The notes beneath the pieces were generated by a model. That model did not search any database, had not been told where the DNA came from, and worked only from the letters and a program-made list of their open reading frames with translations. A program made the translations under genes and the position numbers. 64,000 nucleotides of DNA. It comes from Sphingopyxis sp. TUF1 (GTDB lineage Bacteria; Pseudomonadota; Alphaproteobacteria; Sphingomonadales; Sphingomonadaceae). Each line of letters starts with the position of its first letter. The first letter of the stretch is position 1. The DNA is taken from positions 1,798,001 to 1,862,000 of the forward strand of contig NZ_CP144683.1 in the NCBI RefSeq assembly GCF_036687315.1, in the 5' to 3' direction. This document shows, piece after piece, positions 42,012 through 50,591 of the stretch.

Positions 42012-42905
42012 CTAGCCCGCCATTTCCGCAAAAACCGAAGAATCTCGGCTTAATACCACATCATGAATCTGCCCGTCGCGAAACATCGCAGGAGCCAGTT
42101 TCACCGACGAAGCGGCGCGATAGAAGTTTGTATTGTATTCATTCTCAATCAATCGTGATGAGAAGCCGGAATCGGCGAATGGCTTAAGAATCTCTTCGGC
42201 CCGACCGGCATTGTCGGGGCTGATTTCGATAAACAGGACGACGTCGTCGCGCAGCTTTTCCAGAAAGCCTACCATATTCCGGATCACTCGATCTTCAGCG
42301 CCTTCGACGTCGATCTTTATCAAACGGAGCTTTTCCAAAGGTACCTGTTCGGCGAGGTCAGCGAAAGTAATGCATTCGACGAGGTCGAAAAATTCGGTTT
42401 CAGCACCGATCAAAGACGAATTTCCCTGGAGATTGTCACCTCCGTAGTAAAATTTCGCGACTTCGCGTTTGTCCGAGATCGCATTCTCGAACACTGTGAT
42501 GTTTCGACAGTCGTTGATCTCGATATGCTTATGCAGTTGAGGGAGAACGCGGCGTCCCGGCTCCACTGCGTAGACATGACCCTGTGGCCCTACCGACGTT
42601 GCGGCGAGCAGGCTATGATATCCAACGTTAGCGCCAATATCCAAAACGCTGTCGCCCGGGCGCAATATCCGCTTCCATGCGAGGCTTACCTGCGGTTCTA
42701 GCTCGCCAAAATAGTAAACGTGCCACTTCACGGCATCCAGACGGTCGGCGAAAATCTGAAAGCCATGTTTGGTATCGACCAAATGGCGTCCTCGGAAGAG
42801 CCCATACTCGGCGAGTCTGCGCATGGCGCGGGGATAAACATCCTTCAGAAAATTGGTCGGAAGCCTTCGAGCAAGCGAGCGCTCTATGTCGTTAATTGCA
42901 GTCAT
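42012..42905 (-). CDS. FkbM-family methyltransferase
   Basis: A 297-residue protein. The Rossmann core shows ILRPGDSVLDIGANVGYHSL, VYAVEPGRRVLPQLHKHIEI, and the FkbM signature LRLIKIDVEGAEDRVIRNM. FkbM enzymes O-methylate sugars or polyketides; in polysaccharide loci they act on repeat-unit sugars. I use ATG 42905, 4 bp after the stop of the upstream heptose gene and preceded by TAGGTAGG, and reject a 59-codon extension that would lie inside that gene. A possible substrate is the D-glycero-D-manno-heptose made by the neighbouring genes; this is inference. Confidence 0.85.
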   Translation of the reverse strand: MTAINDIERSLARRLPTNFLKDVYPRAMRRLAEYGLFRGRHLVDTKHGFQIFADRLDAVKWHVYYFGELEPQVSLAWKRILRPGDSVLDIGANVGYHSLLAATSVGPQGHVYAVEPGRRVLPQLHKHIEINDCRNITVFENAISDKREVAKFYYGGDNLQGNSSLIGAETEFFDLVECITFADLAEQVPLEKLRLIKIDVEGAEDRVIRNMVGFLEKLRDDVVLFIEISPDNAGRAEEILKPFADSGFSSRLIENEYNTNFYRAASSVKLAPAMFRDGQIHDVVLSRDSSVFAEMAG

Positions 42906-42909
42906 ATGC

Positions 42910-44133
42910 CTACCTAAGGGAAAAAGGCGGGAAAGGCGGACATTGCCGCTCCAGCCATTGATTGAGGGGATCTCGTTCAGCGTAAAGGACTGCTCGTATC
43001 GATGCGCGTCGCGCTGCCTCGATGTCGCTCTCCTTGTCTCCCACAAGAAAGGATTGCCCAGCGTCGACCGGCCATCTCTCAAGTAGATCCAATATCATTC
43101 CTGGCCCGGGTTTGCGATCAGCGCAGAGCATCGAATAATCGGCCACGCTTCCTTCCGGGTGATGCGGGCAGTAACGGAATTCATCGACGTGTGCGCCCGC
43201 GCGGCGGAGCTCGGACTGCATATGCCGGTGCAGCACCTGAACGGACTGTTCGTCGTAATAGCCTTTCGCAACGCCGGCCTGGTTTGTCACGACGAACGCG
43301 AACCATCCCGCGTCGTTCACCGCTCTGATAGCGTCGATGGCGCCCGGCATCCATTCGAAACGATCGACGGACCCGACATGCCCATGATCCACGTTCAGCA
43401 CACCGTCGCGATCGAAGAAAACGGCAGGTCTGCGGTAATGCTCGACAAAGTCGCTTCGAGCTTCCGTCAAGGTCGAGGGGATACCGATATCGATAAAATA
43501 GCCGTCGAAAGTCACATGGCCGACCCTCCGCGCATCGACCAACCGCGGAAGGACGTCGCGCTCCAGCGAACAGTCAGGCGTCAAATAGCCCAGTATCTCG
43601 CGAGACATCGCATAGACGCCGGCATTGATATATCCCTCGCCCGATCCAGCGTTCTTTTCGGCGAATGAGGTTACAAACTTCCCATCGACCGTGACCTGGC
43701 CATAGCGTTCGACATCGGGGACGCGCCGCAACGCGATCGCGACCTCGACATCTTCGCCCCGCAAGATATGCGACAAGCTCAGGTAGTTTCCATTCACCCA
43801 GCTATCGCCGTTCAGCAACAGGAAGCGATCATCCAGATGATCGCGCGCATGCCACAGAGCACCGCCTGTCCCCGCACGATCGGGCTCGACAGCCACGTTC
43901 ATCGAAAGCCCGAACCGCGCGCGCAGCGGCGTGGAATTGCAATAATCGCTAACCTGATCAGCCTCGAACTGCGCCAAGAACAGGACATCGGTAATTCCAT
44001 GGCGCGCAATGTCCTCGACCAAATAGTCGAGGAACGGCCTTCCCGAAACGGGAAGTAACGGCTTCGGCGTCTGCCTTGTTACATCACCAAGACGCGATCC
44101 AAGTCCGCCGACAAGAAATACTGCCTGCTTCAT
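42910..44133 (-). CDS. Fused heptose-1-P guanylyltransferase / heptose-1,7-bisphosphate phosphatase
   Basis: A 407-residue two-domain enzyme. Residues 1-230 are a sugar nucleotidyltransferase (AVFLVGGLGSRLGDVTRQTP, KPLLPVSGRPFLDYL, LLLNGDSW) of the HddC type. Residues 235-400 are a HAD phosphatase of the GmhB type (AVFFDRDGVLNVDHGH with the two Asp, VVTNQAGVAKGYY, HHPEG, RKPGPGMILD, VGDKESDIEAA). Together with gmhA and hddA this completes sedoheptulose-7-P to GDP-D-glycero-alpha-D-manno-heptose. The steps are normally encoded by two genes, so the fusion itself supports the pathway call. Start codon ATG, with 19 bp to gmhA upstream. Confidence 0.88.
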   Translation of the reverse strand: MKQAVFLVGGLGSRLGDVTRQTPKPLLPVSGRPFLDYLVEDIARHGITDVLFLAQFEADQVSDYCNSTPLRARFGLSMNVAVEPDRAGTGGALWHARDHLDDRFLLLNGDSWVNGNYLSLSHILRGEDVEVAIALRRVPDVERYGQVTVDGKFVTSFAEKNAGSGEGYINAGVYAMSREILGYLTPDCSLERDVLPRLVDARRVGHVTFDGYFIDIGIPSTLTEARSDFVEHYRRPAVFFDRDGVLNVDHGHVGSVDRFEWMPGAIDAIRAVNDAGWFAFVVTNQAGVAKGYYDEQSVQVLHRHMQSELRRAGAHVDEFRYCPHHPEGSVADYSMLCADRKPGPGMILDLLERWPVDAGQSFLVGDKESDIEAARRASIRAVLYAERDPLNQWLERQCPPFPPFSLR

Positions 44134-44152
44134 TCCCTATGAAATGATCGCG

Positions 44153-44752
44153 TCATGCCGGCTTGCTGAACAGCGTCTGTTCGACTGCTCCGCAGATGAT
44201 GTGCGCCGCCACGATATGAATTTGCTGGATCAGCGGGGTATCCCCTGACGGAGCACGCAAGTGATAATCGCACAGCGGCCCCATATCGCGCGGATCTTCG
44301 CCACAGAAGGCAACAGTCGTCATCCCTATTGCCTTCGCTGCTTCCAACGCGGCGATGATGTTGCGCGAACGTCCCGAAGTCGAAATGCCGATGAAGACGT
44401 CGTTCGGCCGACCCAAACCTCTCACCTGCCTCTCGAACACGCGCTCATAACCATAATCGTTACCGATAGCGGTCAGAACTGAGGTATCGGTGGTGAGCGC
44501 GATCGCAGCGAGCGGTGCGCGGTCGAAATTCAGCCGCGACAGGAACTCGCCCGCGATATGCTGTGCGTCGCCGGCGCTTCCGCCATTTCCGGCGAGCAGC
44601 ACCTTACCGCCCTCGCGCATCGCAGTGGAAATTATCGCCGCAATGTCGATCATGCTGTCGTGAAAGCTCCGATCCGATTGAGCCCGCGTCAGCACGTCGA
44701 TGCTGGCTGCCATATGCTCATCGGCTAGAGTCGTCAGTAGGGTCGCATCCAT
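44153..44752 (-). CDS. gmhA: Sedoheptulose 7-phosphate isomerase
   Basis: A 199-residue SIS-domain enzyme converting sedoheptulose 7-phosphate to D-glycero-D-manno-heptose 7-phosphate. Signatures are VLLAGNGGSAGDAQHIAGEF (phosphate loop and active-site residues), VFIGISTSGRSRNIIAALEA and the C-terminal LIQQIHIVAAHIICGAVEQ. Length is standard for a GmhA tetramer subunit. It overlaps the hddA stop by 19 bp and is followed 19 bp later by the hddC-gmhB fusion, so the heptose genes form one translation-coupled block. Confidence 0.93.
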   Translation of the reverse strand: MDATLLTTLADEHMAASIDVLTRAQSDRSFHDSMIDIAAIISTAMREGGKVLLAGNGGSAGDAQHIAGEFLSRLNFDRAPLAAIALTTDTSVLTAIGNDYGYERVFERQVRGLGRPNDVFIGISTSGRSRNIIAALEAAKAIGMTTVAFCGEDPRDMGPLCDYHLRAPSGDTPLIQQIHIVAAHIICGAVEQTLFSKPA

Positions 44753-45810
44753 GCTTCACATCCTCGATCGGTAAATTGCACGGCCTGTGCCTGTGCGCCT
44801 TGTTCATTCAACTTGCGGATCAGGCGCGGTCGCGCCTCTGGATGGGCCACGAAAACGACAAATCCGCCTCCGCCCGCCCCGGAAACTTTCCCCGCGATTG
44901 CGCCGTTCGCGATCGCAAAATCGTACAGATCCTCGATTTCCTTATTGCTGATCGAGGAAGCGGTGCGCTTTTTCGCGAGCCAGCTGCGCTCCATGATCTC
45001 CGCGACGAGACGGATGTTGCCCGTTTGCAGCGCCAGCTTCATGTACTGGGCATCGGCTTTCAGCGAATGCAGAGCGTCGATCACGTCGCCCCGCTTTTCC
45101 GCCATGTTCGAGCTTTGTTCGGTGATAATCTTGCTTGAGACACGCGACTGCCCGGTAAAGCAGGTCAGCATCGAAGCCTCAAGCTCATCCACATAGGCCT
45201 GATTGATCCGAAGCGGATTGACGATCACGACGTCGTTGGCGAGGAACTCGATATAATTGGCACCACCGAACGCCGCCGCATATTGGTCCTGCCTGCCTCC
45301 GGCGAGCTTGAGGTCGATACGCTCGATCTCATAGGCAATATGGGCCACGTCATAGCGTCCAAGCGGCAGATCGAACATCTCGCGGAACGCGTCAACCAAC
45401 GCGACCACGAGTGCCGACGAGGTGCCGAGCCCTGACCCGGCAGGAGCGTCGGCATGGGTGGTCAACGTCATAGGAATACGTTCGCCGCCGAAATAGTCGC
45501 GCATCATGCGTTCATAGACGCCGCGATGGAGGGCGAGTTGCCTCGCGCTCGCCGTGTCGCCCGCCTCATATTCTTCCCGAAGATCAAGGTCGCTGGCAAT
45601 AAACTCCACGATCCCGTCGGCACGCCGCTCGACATAGGCATAGGCGAAACGCGGTATCGTGATATTCAGCACCGCTCCGCCATATTCGTCGCAATAAGGC
45701 GAGACGTCGGTTCCGCCGCCAGCGAGTCCGAGCCGTAACGGTGCGCGCGCGCGAACGACCAGACGCTGCTTTTGCGACGGCACCGACGCCGGCGACCGAA
45801 AATCCTGCAT
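44734..45810 (-). CDS. hddA: D-glycero-alpha-D-manno-heptose 7-phosphate kinase
   Basis: A 358-residue GHMP kinase. VRARAPLRLGLAGGGTDVSP is the N-terminal heptose-kinase motif, DAPAGSGLGTSSALVVALVD the ATP-binding loop, LKLAGGRQDQYAAAFGGANY the substrate region and GKVSGAGGGGFVVFVAHPEA the C-terminal motif. It makes D-glycero-alpha-D-manno-heptose 1,7-bisphosphate. The alpha-anomer kinase HddA, rather than HldE, points to GDP-heptose as used in S-layer or capsule glycans. I prefer ATG 45810; a TTG at 45897 would overlap the flippase stop and add 29 residues not typical of the family. Confidence 0.9.
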   Translation of the reverse strand: MQDFRSPASVPSQKQRLVVRARAPLRLGLAGGGTDVSPYCDEYGGAVLNITIPRFAYAYVERRADGIVEFIASDLDLREEYEAGDTASARQLALHRGVYERMMRDYFGGERIPMTLTTHADAPAGSGLGTSSALVVALVDAFREMFDLPLGRYDVAHIAYEIERIDLKLAGGRQDQYAAAFGGANYIEFLANDVVIVNPLRINQAYVDELEASMLTCFTGQSRVSSKIITEQSSNMAEKRGDVIDALHSLKADAQYMKLALQTGNIRLVAEIMERSWLAKKRTASSISNKEIEDLYDFAIANGAIAGKVSGAGGGGFVVFVAHPEARPRLIRKLNEQGAQAQAVQFTDRGCEAWMRPY

Positions 45811-45893
45811 CGAAAATCTTTCAACAACATCGAACGACTGAGGGAGGGACTCGTCCGTGCAAGGAAGCGCGTTAACAACCAGCCCTGTACTCT

Positions 45894-47381
45894 TCAATAT
45901 CCCTTCCTTCGATTAAATACAGGAAGAAGCTCTGAAACTTCGCTGGCACGAAGCAGCCATGCGACAAGCAGATAGACAAGACCACCGATGAGCGCCGCAG
46001 CCAGCGCCATGATCAAGCCATCGCCGTGCGGAACAAAGAAAACAGCGCAGCCAGCGGCGGCAGCCGCCACCGCCGACCGCCCTATGGATTCCAAGGGCAA
46101 CACAGATGAGCCGGAAACAAAAGCGGACAGCACAAGCGCAGCGAAAGATGCGGCAACGCCGAAAACGGCGAACCAGTACAGGCTCTTCATCACCATACCG
46201 CTAAAGGCCGCGACGAGGATGAAACAAAGCGAAATCAGGACGGTCAACCAGACCTTCCGCTTCTGCCCCGAAGCCAGAAGCAATTGCGTGTAGGCAACCA
46301 TCATGGTGACTAGTGCAGTTTGTAGTGCGCTCCAGCTTGCTACGATCACAGCGTCCGTTCGCATTCCGTCCGATACTATGGGCGCGATCAACGATGGTGC
46401 CAGCAAAAAGCCGATCGCCCCATAGCCGATCACGGTGAATGCGATGACGCCCAAAAAACGCGAATACTCAGCCTCCCGGACATCTTTCGCGGCGTCCGCA
46501 AGCGAGTAAAGATGCGGCTGACGGGAAAGACTATATGCCGCAGCCAATAAGGTGATCGGCGCATAAAACATATCGCCGACCAATGCATAGACGCCCGTCG
46601 CACCAGTTCCGAGGCTGTAGAACACGGCGTTCCGAAAAACTCCATTCATTATCACGAGAAAACTGAAAACCATCGTCCCCGAAAAGCCGAACGCCAGCAG
46701 TTCGAGCAACGAGAAGTTCCCGGAAGAGCCCCGCGTGCCAACGCTCGGGTCAGCACGCGAATTCGCCGCCATACCCGCGAGTTGCCAGACAGAAGAGGAC
46801 GCGGCCACGGCTATCAGAATCGCCGCAACCTGCCCCGTCACGACCCACGACGCAGGCAGGCCGGCAAACGCCAAGGCGACGCAAAACAATAGCGCGAGCA
46901 AATTTCGCGCGATCGACATGCTCATATAGGATTTACCCGCCGACAACCCGTTCTTCGTCGCCAGAACGACATCATAGATGATTGTCGCCATGGCCCAAGC
47001 CAAAGTCAGCACAAGCAGCGGCACGTCCGCCTCGCGACCCAATGCTATAGCTCCCACGGCTAGCACGGTGCCAACCGCGAGTTGCAAGATCAGCACATAG
47101 GCGGTGATCCGCGCGATCCGCGCTATGGCGCCCCCCCGCTCGTCCGGGCTGCAGATGGCAATCAGACGCGTCGCGGTCGTGGCAATCCATGTTCCCGCAA
47201 GATTTGACACGACAAGCGCGTTAACGGCGACGAGCGAATAAAGCCCGAAATCAGCGGGCCGCATAATATGTGATAATGTCAACAGCAGTGCGAATGCCAA
47301 CCCTCGGTTGGCAACGATCGCAACGAAATAGCTCCAGCGCACGAAAGGCCCTTCAATAATCCGACGATTGCACGCCAGCAA
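45894..47381 (-). CDS. Wzx-type polysaccharide flippase
   Basis: A 495-residue polytopic protein with 12 or more helices in the MATE/MOP pattern: VANRGLAFALLLTLSHIMRP, ADFGLYSLVAVNALVVSNLA, then repeated hydrophobic pairs to the C-terminus. The opening ...ADFGLYSLV segment is characteristic of the Wzx/RfbX group that flips undecaprenyl-linked repeat units. The start is unsure: TTG 47381 is the most upstream, GTG 47342 (just before RWSYFV) is as plausible and still keeps the first helix. It is divergent from the GT4 gene at 47568 and probably heads the minus-strand heptose operon. Confidence 0.85.
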   Translation of the reverse strand: MLACNRRIIEGPFVRWSYFVAIVANRGLAFALLLTLSHIMRPADFGLYSLVAVNALVVSNLAGTWIATTATRLIAICSPDERGGAIARIARITAYVLILQLAVGTVLAVGAIALGREADVPLLVLTLAWAMATIIYDVVLATKNGLSAGKSYMSMSIARNLLALLFCVALAFAGLPASWVVTGQVAAILIAVAASSSVWQLAGMAANSRADPSVGTRGSSGNFSLLELLAFGFSGTMVFSFLVIMNGVFRNAVFYSLGTGATGVYALVGDMFYAPITLLAAAYSLSRQPHLYSLADAAKDVREAEYSRFLGVIAFTVIGYGAIGFLLAPSLIAPIVSDGMRTDAVIVASWSALQTALVTMMVAYTQLLLASGQKRKVWLTVLISLCFILVAAFSGMVMKSLYWFAVFGVAASFAALVLSAFVSGSSVLPLESIGRSAVAAAAAGCAVFFVPHGDGLIMALAAALIGGLVYLLVAWLLRASEVSELLPVFNRRKGY

Positions 47382-47567
47382 CTCGCAAACCGCGGAGGCG
47401 TAAGGCAGCGCGCCTGATATTCGCGGTACCGGAGCCGGTCAAGCGGGACAGGTGCTTGGCGGCGGAAATTATGAGGCAGAGGCTTGCTCGCGACGTCTCC
47501 CTTTCACAGCGGCAAGGACGCCGAATGAGTGTTGACAAAGCGGCGACCGGGCGGCCAGACGGCGCGC

Positions 47568-48668
47568 ATGTTGCCTCCCCACTCCGATCTTGCACCCGTC
47601 TTGTGGACGCTTTGTCGCTACTCCGGTTCTCTCTTTCAGGCTCCCTTGTTCGCCGCGCTGGAAGCGTCGCACGGGGCGTGGGCCGTATGCTCGACCGATA
47701 ATGTTGCGCGAGCCGACTACCAGCGCGCCGGACGTTTGCTCGGAGAGGTAGAGATGCGTCCGACAGCGCTGCTCGATATCGCACGCATTCGCGCTCCACT
47801 GCGACGACGTGTGGCAGAGCGCGGTTCGATCGTCCATGTCACGATGCACAGCCCCCTCGATCTCCTGCTACTGCCATCCCGGCAACAGACCGACGCACCC
47901 GTCTTGTTCACGGTCCACGATCACGAACGCCACGCGGGGCACGAGAATGCCTTGGTGGAGGGCATCGAGCGATGGGTGATCGAAAAGCGGGTCGATCACC
48001 TCGTGACACTTTCGCGCTTCGTCTATGACGAAATGCGCAAGCGCAGCTTCGATATTCCGCTCCACTTTGTCGAAGGCGGGCTTGCGACCCGCGCGACGCC
48101 GGGGCTCGCGCCCCGTGACGGAATGAAGGGATCGTGCCCGAAGCTTCTATTTCTGGGACGGATCAATATTTACAAGGGTATCGACGTGCTGCTCGATGCC
48201 CTCCGGATTCTCGTCAATCGCGGCATCGATTTCGAATGCACCATAGCCGGGTCGGGTGATGCAGACCCGTATCTTCCGAAGATCAAGGCATTGCCTCAGG
48301 TTACTCTCATCAACGAGTGGCTCACCGAGGCCATGGTTGAAACGTTGCTTGCCGATGGCGACCTGCTCGTCCTGCCCTATCTCGAAGCCACGCAATCGGG
48401 GGTCGCCATCGATGCACAATGGGCGGCGATCCCTACAGTCGCGACGCCGGTCGGTGCCCTGCCGGAACAATTCGGTCATGGTGAAACCGCCGAACTGACA
48501 GCAGATCTGCAACCGCACTCGCTGGCCGACAGCATTGAAAAGCTTTTGAAGAATCCGGATCTGTTCGCCGCCATGTCGCGCGCTGCGCATGCCGCCTATC
48601 GTGACAAGGACCTCCCCGCGATCAGCGTCCGCTGGGAGGAGCTGTATCGCCAGATAGGACGCCGTTAA
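47568..48668 (+). CDS. GT4-like glycosyltransferase
   Basis: A 366-residue GT-B enzyme. The donor half is clear: PKLLFLGRINIYKGIDVLLD, FECTIAGSGDADPY, GDLLVLPYLEATQSGVAIDA and IPTVATPVGALPEQFGHGET. The acceptor half has DAPVLFTVHDHERHAG and LVTLSRFVYDEMRK. No signal or membrane helix is present. It is the second GT4 enzyme of the locus, so the repeat unit needs at least three sugars counting the initiating one. ATG 47568 is chosen over a GTG 39 bp upstream because the N-terminus then begins with the usual short hydrophobic strand region. Confidence 0.85.
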   Translation: MLPPHSDLAPVLWTLCRYSGSLFQAPLFAALEASHGAWAVCSTDNVARADYQRAGRLLGEVEMRPTALLDIARIRAPLRRRVAERGSIVHVTMHSPLDLLLLPSRQQTDAPVLFTVHDHERHAGHENALVEGIERWVIEKRVDHLVTLSRFVYDEMRKRSFDIPLHFVEGGLATRATPGLAPRDGMKGSCPKLLFLGRINIYKGIDVLLDALRILVNRGIDFECTIAGSGDADPYLPKIKALPQVTLINEWLTEAMVETLLADGDLLVLPYLEATQSGVAIDAQWAAIPTVATPVGALPEQFGHGETAELTADLQPHSLADSIEKLLKNPDLFAAMSRAAHAAYRDKDLPAISVRWEELYRQIGRR

Positions 48669-48718
48669 GTCTCCGTGCCATAACGAGCCGGAATCGCAAC
48701 ATGAGGAACGGGCGACAG

Positions 48719-48811
48719 ATGGCGACGATACTGGTTTCTGGTGTGGCAGGTTTCATCGGCATGAGTGTTGCCGGACGGTTGTTGGCACGCGGCGATAAGG
48801 TTGTCGGCATT
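48719..48811 (+). pseudogene. 5' fragment of an NAD-dependent sugar epimerase
   Basis: Thirty-one codons read MATILVSGVAGFIGMSVAGR, then LLARGDKVVGI: the NAD-binding N-terminus of UDP-glucuronate 4-epimerase-type short-chain dehydrogenases (normally ...GAAGFIGxHxxxRLLxRGDEVVGIDNLNDYY). The homology stops exactly where the 3' end of the minus-strand methyltransferase begins; the plus frame then reads only its antisense. The gene has lost at least 90 percent of its length at this junction. It follows the GT4 gene by 50 bp and was probably part of its operon. Confidence 0.75.
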
Positions 48812-49478
48812 ATGCCCGCGGCTTGCGTGCCCAGACGATACTTTCGAAACCCCAGAGCGCCCATATTGCGCCATAATGATCGACCCGATTCCGGATCGCC
48901 GACCATGGCTCCAACAGCAGCCCCGCAATGGCATACATCAGAGGACGACTGCGGGGGATCGCCTTTTCCAGGCGCATGCCATTCGCCTCGAGCCGCGCCG
49001 CCAGTGCAGCAAAGGACGGGACGACGCGATGCGTGGGGTCATCGTAAAAATTGAGCGTTCCCTCGCGCTTGGGGAAATCCACGGAAGCCTCTGTGGGAAA
49101 CGCAAGATACAACACGCCTCCCGGTTTGAGCACAGAACACATTGCATCGATCACGGCGTCCGGATCCTCGCAATGTTCGATATTGTGCGAAGAGATGACG
49201 CCATCGAAGCTTTCGCCGATATCTCGGATCGTTGAGGCAAACTGTTCCGAGGTGGTGACTATGTAACGATCCATGGAGGCGAAGGCCATTTCGGTCTGAT
49301 GATAATCGCCTATATCGATCCCGACATATCGTATCTCCGGCGCCGCCTGCTTCAGCCTCGCAGCAGACCCGTTTCCGCAGCCAATATCGAAAATCGCGGC
49401 ATCTGGCCGCAAGGAGTGTACGAAAGCCGATTTATTCGCAGGCCGCAGAATTCGTCCCACGCTTGCCTTGAAACCCAT
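48810..49478 (-). CDS. Class I SAM-dependent methyltransferase
   Basis: A 222-residue enzyme: SLRPDAAIFDIGCGNGSAAR (motif I), RYVGIDIGDYHQTE (motif II), FDGVISSHNIEHCEDPDAVI and SVLKPGGVLYLAFPTEASVD. The shape is Methyltransf_11, probably acting on a sugar or lipid-linked glycan. A weak membrane-like patch (PLMYAIAGLLLEPW) lies near the C-terminus. ATG 49478 has AAGTGGGAT upstream; the longer frame from 49529 is less likely. Its 3' end abuts a broken epimerase on the other strand, so it may have arrived with a segment exchange. Confidence 0.82.
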   Translation of the reverse strand: MGFKASVGRILRPANKSAFVHSLRPDAAIFDIGCGNGSAARLKQAAPEIRYVGIDIGDYHQTEMAFASMDRYIVTTSEQFASTIRDIGESFDGVISSHNIEHCEDPDAVIDAMCSVLKPGGVLYLAFPTEASVDFPKREGTLNFYDDPTHRVVPSFAALAARLEANGMRLEKAIPRSRPLMYAIAGLLLEPWSAIRNRVDHYGAIWALWGFESIVWARKPRA

Positions 49479-49586
49479 GCATATCCCACTTCGGAAAGGA
49501 ATGTTCGACCATAAACCGGCGACGACCATTGCTCCCTATCAAAGCTACTTTGACTCGCAAGTGATTCATTCCAAGCCTGCAAGGCT

Positions 49587-50360
49587 TTAGGCAGCAGCAG
49601 TCTGGATGAACCAGCGCTCATTACCCACAAGCCCCAACGCGGTCAGTTTCCCCGAAGCATAGGCCCCGGTATCGATTCCGATCCTGTTAGAGTGTTCCTC
49701 CACTTCGCTGGAAATCGTATGCCCGTGAACAATGATCACTTCGCGCTCTGCGCGGCTTTGCAGAAACTCCTCCCTGATCCAGCGCAGGTCGCTCGTCTTC
49801 TGCCGATCGAGCGGTGCATTATCGCGCACACCGGCATGAACGAACATATAGTCTCCATAAGTCACCCAATCCTCGCCGCTACCGAGGAAATCGACATGGT
49901 CCTGCGGCACTGCGGCCGGAAACGCGTCAGCCAACTCCTCGAACGAAGCGGCGTCATATCGCGCGTCGTCGCGAAGATAGCTACGCACGGTCGCATCCCC
50001 GCCGATACGCACAAAATACCGCAGCGACCGGACGTCGCCAGACAGCGCCGCCAACATGCATTCTTCATGATTGCCGATCAAAAGATGAAAATTGTCGAAC
50101 CGGGCGCTGAGCGTCATCGCCCGAGCGACTACGCGATCCGAATCGGGTCCGCGATCGACCAGATCGCCAAGCAGGACAAGCGCACTCCGATCGTGCGGGC
50201 GTGATCGCCGATCGGCGTCGATGCGATCAAGAATGTCGGCAAACAGGTCGTCGCGGCCATGGATATCGCCGATCGCGTATATAAGCAGCCCATCGGGTAC
50301 GCGGTGCCGTCTTGTCACAGGGCCACTACCGCCCCGCCGAAAGCGGGAAAAAAATCGCAT
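49587..50360 (-). CDS. Metallophosphoesterase, PP2A/ApaH-like
   Basis: A 257-residue phosphatase with all calcineurin-superfamily motifs: LLIYAIGDIHGRDDLFADIL (GDIHG), LVLLGDLVDRGPDSDRV (GDxVDRG), LLIGNHEECMLA (GNHE) and HAGVRD, then VHGHT. It binds two metal ions. Substrates in this group are Ser/Thr phosphoproteins or dinucleoside polyphosphates; the sequence does not decide. Similar genes often stand beside exopolysaccharide loci in alphaproteobacteria, so a regulatory role there is possible. It is divergent from wecB with a 231-bp spacer that shows no gene. Confidence 0.87.
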   Translation of the reverse strand: MRFFSRFRRGGSGPVTRRHRVPDGLLIYAIGDIHGRDDLFADILDRIDADRRSRPHDRSALVLLGDLVDRGPDSDRVVARAMTLSARFDNFHLLIGNHEECMLAALSGDVRSLRYFVRIGGDATVRSYLRDDARYDAASFEELADAFPAAVPQDHVDFLGSGEDWVTYGDYMFVHAGVRDNAPLDRQKTSDLRWIREEFLQSRAEREVIIVHGHTISSEVEEHSNRIGIDTGAYASGKLTALGLVGNERWFIQTAAA

Positions 50361-50591
50361 TTATCAAAACCCTTGATCAGGCATCCGCGTCTCCGCCGAG
50401 CGCTCTTAACGCCGCACGCTGTCGCTGGCCAGCGCAGATGCTGCACGCCAGCGCCTTTCCCCTGCCCAAACTTTGCTGGCTAATGCCTTTCGGTCAAGAT
50501 TTAAAGGAAAAACAAGGGTTCAAGTCTAAACAGCGTCCGGTATCGCGATGATACCACTGTGTGCGATCGAGAATCGGGAACTGAATATATC

